From: Paulinella micropora
Taxonomy: Eukaryota > Cercozoa > Imbricatea > Euglyphida > Paulinellidae
Reading direction: 5' to 3'
Assembly (NCBI GenBank): GCA_019918135.1
Contig: WBZZ01006266.1
Location: 1-64,000 of the forward strand
Length of the DNA stretch: 64,000 nt
Below, in pieces: positions 9,355 to 18,070 of the stretch. Both the position numbers and the translations under genes were made by a program. Under the pieces are notes generated by a model. It saw nothing but the letters and a program-made list of their open reading frames with translations. It did not search any database and was not told the DNA's origin. Position 1 is the stretch's first letter. Each line of letters begins with the position of its first letter.

Positions 9355-9395
9355 AGGGGGGCTCGGGGGGCTTTGCCCCCCGCTCTGAGGAGGGA
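9335..9395 (-). repeat. Palindromic element (PE) at the Fanzor fragment 3' end
   Basis: CAGCCCGCTGGCGCGGGCTG hairpin followed by GGGGGGCTTTGCCCCCC. Read on the minus strand it has the same order as the other PEs. It replaces the last codons of the Fanzor fragment. Confidence 0.75.
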
Positions 9396-9487
9396 GGGGG
9401 ATGTGCCGCGTGCTGCCTTTTCTCTCTCCCAGCTGTAGGAATCTCTGAGGGGGTTCACCTCCTCAAGATTTCAATCTGATCCGCGCA
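9376..9487 (+). other. Conserved 3' flank of the Fanzor element, second copy
   Basis: Matches 1013-1125 in inverted orientation, so relative to each Fanzor gene it is in the same place. Similarity ends at 9487, where the tail of an HNH-gene paralogue starts. Confidence 0.6.
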
Positions 9488-9490
9488 TTG

Positions 9491-9568
9491 ATGTTCGCCC
9501 AGTATGCCCAGAAAAAAACCAATTGCAACATACAGTTAGATGACATGGAGCTATGGGGCAAATGCTAG
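9491..9568 (+). pseudogene. C-terminal tail of a BRO/HNH-type gene paralogue
   Basis: A 25-codon frame, MFAQYAQKKTNCNIQLDDME and a short tail, resembles the last residues of the HNH gene at 28935-30276 (FAKYIHKKTKLQVTLDDMEM). It starts right at the boundary of the conserved Fanzor flank, so a Fanzor element may have inserted into such a gene. Confidence 0.55.
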
Positions 9569-9579
9569 GGGGTCTGAAT

Positions 9580-9735
9580 ACCGCGGCTCTCCCTGCGCGC
9601 CTCTTTGCCAGGTCATTTTCCTTTGGAAAACCACTTAATACAAGAAGCAGGGCCTGGGAACGCCCAAATTGCGTGGAGTTGAGTTTAGATCTTTGCAAGT
9701 TTACTAAAGATTAAAACTTTAATTAAACAAATTTG
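9580..9735 (+). repeat. 135-150 bp repeat (CCCTGCGCGCCTCT type), copy 1 of 3
   Basis: Landmarks are CCCTGCGCGCCTCTTTGCC, GGAAAACCACTTAATACAAG, GCGTGGAGTTGAGTTTAGAT and an AT-rich end (ATTAAAACTTTAAT). Other copies are at 12118-12257 and 14290-14427. In copies 1 and 3 a CCGCGGCTC stretch precedes it. Confidence 0.75.
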
Positions 9736-9795
9736 AGCAGCTCCAGCTGCACGCAGTCGAACCCGGCCGCCGACAAGTGTCGCCACCGCGCGCTG

Positions 9796-10440
9796 CCCCC
9801 CCCCCCTTTTTTCTTGCCTGAGATTTGTCGCCGAAGTGTGCGTATTTGCCGGGAAAAAGGGAAGGTGTGTCAGAATTGTGCTCCACCCATCAAACAATTT
9901 TTTTTGGGCACCCCGGCCCCCGGGAGAGGCCGGGGGCCGGGGGACAGGGAGGGGGGGGGGGGGGGGGGGGGGGGGGGAGGGGGGGGGAAGGGGGAGAGGG
10001 AGGGGGCGGGGGAACGGGAAAGATGTGCAACGTAACGCGGAGGGGGGAATTTGCAGGGGGGGGAGGCGCCCCCCCCCCCTCTCTTCCCTCTTTTTTCCCC
10101 TTCCCCGACCCCTCCCCCCCCCCTCCTGCCACCCCCGAGGGGGGAGGGAAGAGAAAAGAGGAGGGAGAGGGGGGGGAGAGGACGCATCCCCCTCCCCCCC
10201 CCTTCCACTCTCCTCTCGGGGAAGGATGCTAAAAAAACTTTTTGATTGGGGGTGCACAATGCTGGCGTGCCTTCCCTCTTCCCGGGAAATACGCACACAC
10301 ACGTTTTGGCCACAAATTTTACGCGAAAAAAGAGAGAGAAAAAAAATCATGTCCGCGCAACTCTAGGGCGGAGGTGAAGGGTGTGAGGGGGAAGGGAAGG
10401 GGGAGGGCTGGCGCGCCAGGATTTTTTTATTAAGATTTCA
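9796..10440. repeat. CCGGGAAATACGC repeats in head-to-head arrangement with long G/C tracts
   Basis: Inverted copy at 9796-9905, a very long G tract at 9949-9976, C tracts, then a direct copy at 10228-10400. The two copies form a large imperfect inverted repeat of about 600 bp. Overlapping frames here encode only Gly/Arg/Pro or Pro/Ser low complexity and are not genes. Confidence 0.65.
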
Positions 10441-11133
10441 CAAATTGTTACACTTGACATTGAAAACTAGGAGGGAGAGAAGGAGATTGGGTATGAGGAG
10501 GGCGCCAGGGAAGTGCAAAAAAGATTTTTTTTTATTTGAAGTCCGACGGTTTTACACTGGGGGCACTGAGAACTAGGAGAGGGAAGGGCAGGGGCGCGCT
10601 AAAAAAATGTAAAGAAAATTAATTCAAAAATCCATGGCAAGGTGGGTGAGCCCAAAAACTTGTTGATGGGTAGAGCACAATTCTGACGCACCTTCCATTT
10701 TTCCGGGAGATACGCACACACGCACACATTTGGCGACAAATTTCACGCAAGAGAAAACGAGGGAGAAAAAAAATCCTGCCCGGCCGCAGAAACCTGGGAA
10801 GAGGGAGAGGGAGGGAGGGGGGGGGAGGATGTTTCCCCGCTGCCTCAGCAAGTCCACCGGAGCCGGGGTTCCAGCTCTGCTGGCACACGTGGCAGAAAAG
10901 CGACAGCGTTGTAGTCCCCTTATCCCTCCCTGTCCAAGTTCTCAGACGGGAGGCTAAGACAGGGTCGTGCCTCTCCCCCTCCTCTGCCCCCTTCCGTCTC
11001 CCTCTCTTAGTTATCGATGCCAAATGTAAGATCGTCGAGCTTTAATAAAAAACTCTTTTTTTTTTTTTACTTTCTTGGCGCCCCTCTCACTTTCCTCTCT
11101 TAGTTTTCAGTGCCAACATTAATAAAACTTTGC

Positions 11134-11138
<5 letters not shown>
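10441..11138. repeat. Intergenic units and CCGGGAAATACGC repeat copy D
   Basis: Several intergenic units in both orientations (for example 10520-10590 and 11020-11080, TAAGATCGTCGAGCTTTAAT), plus a dispersed repeat copy at 10643-10810. No gene seen. Confidence 0.6.

Positions 11139-11183
<45 letters not shown>
11139..11183. repeat. T45 homopolymer
   Basis: An uninterrupted run of 45 T inside an intergenic unit, where other copies have 5-10 T or A. It may be a retrotransposed poly(A) tail read on the other strand, a slippage expansion, or an assembly artefact. Confidence 0.8.
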
Positions 11184-11186
<3 letters not shown>

Positions 11187-12117
11187 TTTTAGCGCGCCCC
11201 TGCCCTTGCCCCTTCTCTTACTCCCTGCTCTTAGACGGCGGGGGGGGGGGGGGAAGGGAGGGGGGGGGAACAAAGACAATTCGTGCTTCATCCATGGCAC
11301 GGACAGGGCGCCATCCGCCACAGAGTCACGCTGGAGCGCGTTGCGCAAGATCTGCGGAAATAGGACAAATATGAAAAGTGGAAAAAAAATTTTGGTGCTG
11401 CGTTTGCACGCGCAAACAAGGGACGAGGGGGGGGAGCAGCAGGGGACAAGGGAAACAGAGGGACGAAGGGGGGGCGGGAGAGCACTCCCCCTTCTTCCCC
11501 CCCTTCCTCTCCTTCTCTCCCCTCCCCCCCCGCCTGTTGCTTCGGTTTTCGGGGGAAAAATTTGTTTACTCTTTTCATATTCTTCATATTTTTCTGACCT
11601 TCCGCACGATGGCCGAGCATGGCATGGACAGGACGTCGGGGGTCGTGAGGCACTTGTCCACTTGGTACATTGACCACCGACCTTTCATCCGCGCAAGATT
11701 TTAATCCGATCTGAGTGTTAATTAAAAGACTTTTTAAACTAGAGTGGTTTTGGGCTTGTCGCCCTAGATTTGCGCGGACAGGATTTTTTTTCTTTCTCTT
11801 TGTTCTTGTGTGAAATTTGTTGCTAAATGTGCGTGTGTGCGTATTTCCCGGGAAAAGGGGAGGTGCGTCAGAATTGTGCTCCACCTATCAAACAATTTTT
11901 TTTGGTCACCCTTCCCCTCGGGAGAGGCCGGGGGGCGGGGGAACGGGATAGATGTGCAACGTAATGGGGAGAGGGAAGTGCCGGGGGGGGGGGGGGGCCC
12001 CCCCTTCCTCCTCCTCCTCCTCTTTTCCCTCTTCCCCCCCCCTCTTCCCCCCTCGGCGCCCCTTTCCCCCCTTTGGTGGGCTCCAAAAAAAAGTTGGTCT
12101 ATTTTTGTCCCCCCCCC
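11184..12117. repeat. MITE-like CTTTTCATATTT element and repeat mosaic
   Basis: 11280-11400 and 11570-11700 carry the CTTTTCATATT / CGCACGATGGCC element arms. 11757-11905 is an inverted CCGGGAAATACGC repeat. 11905-12117 is G/C tract sequence. No gene seen. Confidence 0.6.
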
Positions 12118-12257
12118 CCCCTCCCTGCGCGCCTCTTTGCCAGGTCGTTTTCCTTTGGAAAACCACTTAATACAAGAAGCCGCCTGGGAACGCCCAAATT
12201 GCGTGGAGTTGAGTTTAGATCTTTGAAATTTTACTAAAAATTAAAACTTTAATTAAA
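12118..12257 (+). repeat. CCCTGCGCGCCTCT repeat, copy 2
   Basis: Nearly identical to 9595-9735. The AT-rich end lies 5-25 bp upstream of the ATG at 12263, so it may act as 5' leader there. Confidence 0.7.
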
Positions 12258-12262
12258 AGCAT

Positions 12263-12487
12263 ATGAGCAGACAGGAAATACGCTTGAGGCAGGAGCAAAG
12301 TGCATTGCTGGAGAGCATGACAAAGCAGCTGTTGGATGCACATCCCGATTTTGTGCGCATCTTATGCGCGGACTCTGTGAGGCATTGGCGGGAGTCGCGC
12401 CAGCAAGGGGCTTGGCTGTGCATGCAGACGCTAGCGTCAGCGGGGAGAGCAGCAATCTTGCCGTGCCCCCGCCTCCGCGCGATTGAT
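12263..12487 (+). pseudogene. N-terminal stub of an unknown gene
   Basis: ATG at 12263 opens a convincing frame (SRQEIRLRQEQSALLESM; DAHPDFVRILCADSVRHW) that runs into a TG repeat and G11 tract at 12486-12510, after which the residues are low complexity. The gene looks truncated where the simple repeat begins. No family recognised. Confidence 0.5.
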
Positions 12488-12837
12488 GTGTGTGTGTGTG
12501 TGGGGGGGGGGGGCGGGTTTTCTTTTCTGGATTAAAAGAGCTTGACAAGTAATAGTGCAGAGTCAAGGGCATGATCATTGCTAGGATTATTCGGCGACAA
12601 ATTTCGTCAAGGCAAGGGAAGAGAGAAAACAAAACAAAAAAAAATCCTGTCAGAGAAGGAGGGGGGGGGGGGGGTGTGCTCCCCCCTTGCCCCCCCCCAA
12701 GAGGAGGGGAGCGCCTCTCTCTAGTTATCAGTGCCAAGTGTAAGACCGTCGAGCTTTTGTTAAAAAAAAATCTTACACTTTCTTGGCGCGCTCCGTCACA
12801 GGTTTATTTGTGTTTTGTTGGGCAAGGTAAAAGAGTA
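12488..12837. repeat. TG/G tract, repeat mosaic and intergenic unit upstream of coiled-coil gene
   Basis: (TG)n and G tract, a degenerate ATTCGGCGACAAATTTCG block, C/G tracts, and an intergenic unit at 12725-12800 (CAAGTGTAAGACCGTCGAGC) ending about 40 bp before the gene start. Confidence 0.6.
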
Positions 12838-14061
12838 ATGATGCTAGAAGAGGCAGGCCATGCGTCGCCCGTGCCTGACTTGCAGCGGGCCAACGCGTTT
12901 GTGCATGAGAACCTGGCTGCCAGCACTGAGCTCCTCAGAAAAGTGGCGCTCGGTAGCCAAGACTTGGGTCGCGAAAGGTTGGAGCAGGAGCGGCTCTCGA
13001 GCCAGCGGGCATGCGAGGTTCTGCGCCAGGAAAACGCAGCGCTCAGGACGAGGCAGGCAGAGCTGCTGGCAGCCAATTCGCGACTAGCTCAAAAGGTTCA
13101 GCACCTAACTCAACAGAGCGCAGACAGGGAGGCGCTGTCCGTTGCCAAATCCGCCCTAGAGGCCAAGCTCGAGGAACTTGCGCGGGAACTGTCTGACTGC
13201 TCGGCGGCGGCGGCGGGGCTACAGCGGCGAAACGAGGTCCTGGTGGCGGAAAACGTACGCTTGCAAGAAAGCTCTGCCTCGAACTTCGAGCTGCGCCAAA
13301 AAAACGAAGCGCTGCGCTTGCGATTGCAGCAGGAGGTAGACTCCAATCTTAGGCTTGTAGGGCAGGAGCTGCGTTGGCAACAAGAGCTTGCGCAGCTGCA
13401 AGCCAGCGTGGCAAAACTGCGCGAAGAAGCGGCGCAGCTAGCTCGGGGGAAGGCCGGCGCAGAGAACGAACTGGAGCAGGCGGCGCTAGCGGCGCAGCGT
13501 CAGCTGCAGGCCTGCCAGCATGCGGGCGATCAGACCCAAAACGAGTGCGAGGAGTGGCGCAGCAAATGCGAGCAGTTGCAGAAGCGAGTGCGTGAGGTTG
13601 AGTCCCAACGCGAAGACGGGAAGCCGGAGCTGGCGGCTCTGTAACTAGAGATTGAGCGACTGAAACAGGCCAACTCAGATCTGCAATCCCTCACAGGCAG
13701 GCTCAGTCTCTGCACGCTGCCAAGCGGTAGCCACACAATTGCCAGCAGCGGCGGAAGCGGCAGCAGTAGCAGCAGTAGCAGCAGCGACAGCAACCGGGGC
13801 CCCGACTTTTGTCGGCTTGTGCATTGGGGACGACGCCAGATTGTTTATTTTACTCTGCGCGTGCGCGGGCTAGCTCACGACAGGTACTTTGGAGTTGTCG
13901 ACAGCAAAGGACGCCGAGTCTACGAAAGCGTCGTAGATTTTAGAAGCGCCCTCGACTTTCTCAACCAAGTCGTGCCCGAGCCAACGCCGCCAGATCCGAG
14001 CATTCCCTCACACGAACAAGAGCTCATGGTCGAAAACTATAGACGCGGTTTTTTGAGATAA
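12838..14061 (+). CDS. Long coiled-coil protein with C-terminal domain, interrupted by one in-frame TAA
   Basis: Start is the ATG at 12838 (MMLEEAGHASPVPDLQ); the frame is open further upstream but only through repeats. Codons to 13641 give about 268 residues, mostly Leu/Glu/Gln/Arg heptad-type coiled coil (LRQENAALRTRQAELLAANS). A TAA at 13642-13644, followed by CTAGAG, interrupts it. The same frame then stays open to the TGA/TAA region at 14061: first more coiled coil (EIERLKQANSDLQSL), a Gly/Ser linker, then a compact domain (FTLRVRGLAHDRYFGVVDS; VYESVVDFRSALDFLNQV). Total about 407 codons with the stop read through. Either a recent nonsense mutation or stop-codon readthrough. A truncated paralogue is at 5034-5450. 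Function unknown. Confidence 0.75.
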
Positions 14062-14223
14062 TAAAATTATTACACCCCCCAAGGAACTCGCAGGCCCGAG
14101 TGGCAGGACCCTTTAGGGGGGTGGCAAGCGGACCCTTTCGTACCACAGGACTAATAAACAATCCTTCCTGCTTTTTCTTTGCTTAGTGGCAGGGGGGGCA
14201 GCCCGTGCTGAAAATTTGTATTA

Positions 14224-14282
14224 GCAGAGCCCCTTGCCGCTTGCAGGTCCCCGAATAGCCACTTTGCGGATTCTGTAGGGGA
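14224..14282 (-). pseudogene. Tiny Fanzor fragment
   Basis: About 60 bp match the Fanzor gene around 2130-2190 (GCCGCTTGCAGGTCCC, then CGGATTCTGTAGGG), same strand. Frame is lost. It lies directly before a CCCTGCGCGCCTCT repeat. Confidence 0.6.
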
Positions 14283-14427
14283 CCGCGGCTCCCCCTGCGC
14301 GCCTCTCTGCCAGGGCATCTTTTCTTTGGAAAACCACTTAATACAAGAAGCCGGGCTGAGAACGCCCAAATTGCGTGGAGTTGAGTTTAGATCTTTGAAA
14401 GTTTATTAGAAATTAAAACTTTAATAA
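14283..14427 (+). repeat. CCCTGCGCGCCTCT repeat, copy 3
   Basis: Third copy of the repeat at 9580 and 12118, with small substitutions. Confidence 0.7.
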
Positions 14428-14509
14428 AAACCCAAAACCCAAAGTCAGTGAGGACCTGGGGGGTCATGCCTGCGCTGGACCGAGTGTATTAGCTTGCGCC
14501 CGTCACCAG

Positions 14510-15245
14510 AAAGGGGGGGGGGGCAATAGGTTTCCCGGGAAAACACTTAGGAAAATTTGGCGCCGAATTTAATGTAAGCAAAGAAAAAAATCCACTTTGC
14601 GCAAAACTACGACGCCCCCCCCCCCCTCCCCAGTTCTCTCCCCTTCCCTCCCCCTTTCTCGCCCCCGCTCTCCTTACTCCCCGCTCTTTCCCCTTCTCCG
14701 TTCTTTCCCCCCTCCCGCTCCCCTTCCGAAAGGGGGAGGGGAGGGGAGAGATATAAAAACTTGTCATTTGCGCAAGCAAAAAATGGCGCGCCGTTTTCGC
14801 GGGAAAACATCCGCCCCACCCCCCAGGCCCACGGAAGCCGGAACAGCCGGTTAATTTGGTGCTAAATTGAGCTGTTCCGGATAAGGTCGGAAAAGGTAGT
14901 GCTTCCTAGTTTCCGGGAAAACACACACAAGACAATTTGGCGCCAAGTTTATTTCAAGAAACGGGAGAAAGAAAAAAGTCCACTTCAAGACGCCACCGCC
15001 TCCCGCCCCGATCTCTCCTTACTCCCCGTTCTTTCCCCTTTCCCGTTCTTTCCCCCCTCTCCCCTTCTCCTCCCGCTCCCCTTCGAAAGGGGGAGGGAAG
15101 GAGGGATTTGAAAACTTGTCATTTGCGCAATCAAAAAATGGTGCGCGGCTTTTTTCCGCGTGAAAACATCAGATTCCCCCGCAGAACCGATAGCAACCGG
15201 GACGACCTGTTCATTTGGCGCTAAATCGTGCTGTTCTGGATAAAG
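14510..15245 (+). repeat. Two tandem MITE-like units centred on TTTGGCGCCAAA-type palindromes
   Basis: Two units of about 360 bp (14525-14885 and 14905-15242) with the same order: TTTCCCGGGAAAAC, TTTGGCGCC (14556, 14936), AAAGAAAAAAATCCAC, pyrimidine-rich centre, CGAAAGGGGGAGGG, AACTTGTCATTTGCGCAA, and a terminal palindrome (GGAACAGC...TTTGG(T/C)GCTAAAT...GCTGTTC). Related elements are at 26.5, 48.4, 51.1, 55.1, 55.5 and 60.4 kb. No protein is encoded. Confidence 0.75.
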
Positions 15246-15315
15246 CAGAGAAGTCAACGAAAAACAAATAAAGTAAAAACCAAAACACGCGCAAATCCCC
15301 CCTACAAAAACCTGT

Positions 15316-17621
15316 CTAAGAACCCAGGTTGAGGGGGGCTTCTGCCCTTGTCATTTCTACTAAAGGAGCCAGCAGCTGCGAGCGCATCTCCTTCCAACAA
15401 GCGTAGCTATAGCGTGTTGACAAGCTTACGTCCACTCGGAGGGCCAGCTCTTGGCACAAGATACCCAAACGACGTGGGGTTTCCGTATCTTGAAGCACAT
15501 AGCCGGAAATTTCACTCAACGGATTTTGGCTGTATGGGTCGCGCCTGAGAGCCGCCAGGGTTTCTTTGAGCTCCAGGACCAGCTTGTTCCACGGGGTGTG
15601 CACGGAACCCTTGTAGGCGGCCGCCTCGACGCGATTAAATAGCCTGGCCACGTAGCCAGCCAGCTCGCGCCGCGTGTCGTTGCCCTGGAACCACGGGCGC
15701 GCGTAGGGCCACAAGTCAAACGGGCACTGCCTATTGCTGAGGATCGAAAGTGGCCGCTCGGAACGCACCGCGTCGCCCAACGTGCCAGAGCAGACCAAGA
15801 ATGCCCAGAGCTCGGGCGACAACTCAGGCGGGGCGGCGCGCCCGACGTTGGCGCGTATTGCGGCCATCGCCCGCCGAGCCCTGGCAGCGCTTAGCCAGAG
15901 CCGGAAATCCTTGACGCAAAATGCCACTTCACCCTGTGGCGACTTAAAGCAACGCAAGATCGAAAACTCGCCCCGCAGCCCTTGAGCGGGCAGCGCGGGC
16001 CCGCGCGGCGGCCACAAGAGTGGGGGCGCTCCGCTCTCATTAGGGGAGGCCACGTCAGGCAACCAGAAACGTCCGCAATGAAGCGGCACGCCCAGGGAGC
16101 ACAGCCCGTGCCAGACTAGGCGCTGCAGTTCAAAAAGCCCAAACAAATGACTTTGCACTTGCCCCGGCAGGTAGCTCTGGAGCCTAAAGCTGTAGAAAGA
16201 AAACTCTTGGCAGCCGAGCGCGCCCGGGCGCGGCCCCGCGAACAGGCGCTGGTACGACCGTCCCCAGGCCAACAAGTGCTGGCGGTGCACGTCATCTGTG
16301 ACCGCGGGCCCCGGCGGGGGCCGCAGAGCCAGCGTGAGTCTCAGCGTCGGCGGAGATTTGCTGCCCCAGAGCTGCGCCAGCACGGCGCCGGCCGGCCAGT
16401 CCTGCGAGTGCCAGGGCGGGCCGCGGTCAACCAGCGTCAGGTGCACGGGCGCCAGCAGCCGCAGAGCGTCCAGGTCGGCGGCGCTCGGCTGGTCCCACAG
16501 ATCGAGGTCGTGCAGCCGTAGCTCTAAAACAGAAGGTGAAGCGCCCCAAGAGGCAGGAGCACCCGGTGCAGCTTCTCCAGGGCGCCGCGCTCCCACCGCC
16601 CGGTGTATTCAAAGTTCGGCCGCTGGGATGTCGTGTTCATACAAACGCTCAGACTGAGGACATAGGATTGTAGCGCCGGGGTGCAAGCGCGGCCCCAGTC
16701 GAGCCCGCCCGCGTCCTCCTCGGTTGCGAGCTTTTGCATCACCTCAATCAGGTCTTGTGGTTGCATGCCACATCCCGCAACCACGCGCCGCAGCCGCGGC
16801 CAACGTACCGGCCGCGGCCCTACAGGTAGCACCAGGCCGTCCTCCGCGTCCTTGACGTAGAGGGTGGCCTCGGAACTCCCTAAAACCTCGCACACCTCGA
16901 GCGTCGGGGCCAACAGTTCAAAGCCCCCGCCCTACAACCGAGGGCTGCCGCAGTCGACTAGTTGCAGGCACCGCAACGGCGGCGCGGGGCCCGATTGCGG
17001 CCACAGCGCGCTCACTCCGCGCGGCCCAAAGTACACCGACTCTAGGCGCAGTTCTTGTACACCAGACAGGCTGTGGCGTAGCGCCTCTTCAAGCCGCGGC
17101 CTGATATCGAATTCAAACTCTTCTGGCTCATACTCATTTTCGAGCGTGAGGGATAAGGCCACCAGCTGGCTCGCGCCACATTCTGTCCAAGCCCCCAAAA
17201 GCTCGGCGGCCGCGTACGCGTCACACTCCAGGAACAGGTGCGTGACGTGGCAAAACCAGCGAAGAGCTAGCTGCAACAAGCGCCGCTTCCGCGGGAGAAT
17301 AGGAACCTGTATGGGCAGACTGTTTCGGCTATAGTTGAGCGTGAGTGACGTGCAGAGCTGGGGGTAAACAACCAGCTCCTCGGCAGCTGCTAAGACGTTC
17401 TCGGGCAGGTCGACTGTAGAAATTGCGTCGTTGAGGGCTAGGGCCAGCCACAACTGAGGAAGGAGGTACACATCTAGCTGCTGTTTCCAGGCTTTTGATG
17501 TCCGCAGCAGAGACACCAGGTCCTGTTGCGCCAGCAGCCCTGCTCCGTGCGAGAAGAAGACTTCTTGCCAATCGTTGAGGGCGCTAGGGGCAACAGTGCA
17601 CTGGCGCTTGCGCGGGCGCAT
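15316..17621 (-). pseudogene. F-box/LRR-like protein, broken by one stop and one frameshift
   Basis: ATG at 17621 opens a frame whose N-terminus (residues 15-60; LLAQQDLVSLLRTSKAWKQQ, then LLPQLW) resembles an F-box, followed by leucine-rich segments (VQELRLESVYFGPRG). A TAG at 16932-16934 ends it, but the same frame continues (GGGFELLAPTLEVCEVLGS) to about 16526. From there a +1/-1 shift into another frame carries LRR-like sequence (VLELRLHDLDLWDQ) to the stop at 15316. About 768 codons in all if ancestral. F-box proteins recruit substrates to SCF ubiquitin ligases and are common in amoeba giant viruses; the assignment here rests only on pattern. A decayed copy of its 3' end is at 23130-23240. 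Confidence 0.6.
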
Positions 17622-17639
17622 CTTCCTCCCTAATGAAAT

Positions 17640-17993
17640 GTTAATTTTCTTAGACTAGACAAAGCTGGATTGAAATTCTTGGTAGTATACCAACCGGCCA
17701 AGTGTCACAAGAAAAGGGGGGAGGGGCTCAGTGAAGGCGTTTCATGTATTTATTTATTTTTTTTTGTAGCTTCTCCGCCCTTCCCATGTTCTTTGAGCCC
17801 CCGGGCTCAGGGGGCTCAAAGGCCCAGGTGGAGGGAAGAGAAAGAAAGGGGGGGGGGGGGCGCCCCCCTCCCTATATGGGCTCCAAAAAAGTTTACCTAT
17901 TCTTGCTCCCCCTGTAGGAGGGGGGGGGGGCGCCAAGAAAGTGCGAAATCTTTTTTTATTAAATCTCGACGGCCTTACACTTGGCACTGGAAA

Positions 17994-17996
<3 letters not shown>
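17640..17996. repeat. GAGCCCCC hairpin unit and inverted intergenic unit upstream of LRR copy 2
   Basis: Landmarks GGCGTTTCATGTATTTATTT, GAGCCCCCGGGCTC hairpin near 17795-17822, then GCGCCAAGAAAGTGC and CTTACACTTGGCACTG. The same order precedes LRR copy 3 at 35460-35730. Confidence 0.7.

Positions 17997-18029
<33 letters not shown>
17997..18029 (+). repeat. (GA)16 microsatellite
   Basis: About 16 GA repeats 42 bp before the LRR copy 2 ATG. The equivalent place at 35724-35735 and 62440-62448 has only 3-4 repeats, so this is a local expansion close to the start of transcription or translation. Confidence 0.85.
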
Positions 18030-18031
<2 letters not shown>

Positions 18032-18070
18032 AGCACGATCTGCCTTTAAGATCAAAGAGATAATCCAACC
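18030..18070 (+). promoter_or_regulatory. Conserved upstream block of the LRR family
   Basis: GCACGATCTGCCTTTAAGA and AAAGAGATAATCCAACC directly precede the ATG. The block is retained in all four family members that keep their 5' end. Likely promoter/leader; it is AT-richer than the surroundings. Confidence 0.55.

Noticed and set aside
9733..10366. Overlapping long ORFs on both strands in G/C tracts
   Set aside because: They encode only Gly/Arg or Pro/Ser low complexity created by homopolymers; no codon structure or domain.
13642..13644. Genetic code change reassigning a stop codon
   Set aside because: TAA, TAG and TGA all occur as single internal stops and all also occur as normal gene ends, so no single codon is reassigned.
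15316..16596. A separate 426-aa gene starting at 16596
   Set aside because: Its first ~25 residues read antisense to natural frame sequence of the preceding ORF, and the two frames join smoothly near 16526, so one broken gene is more likely.
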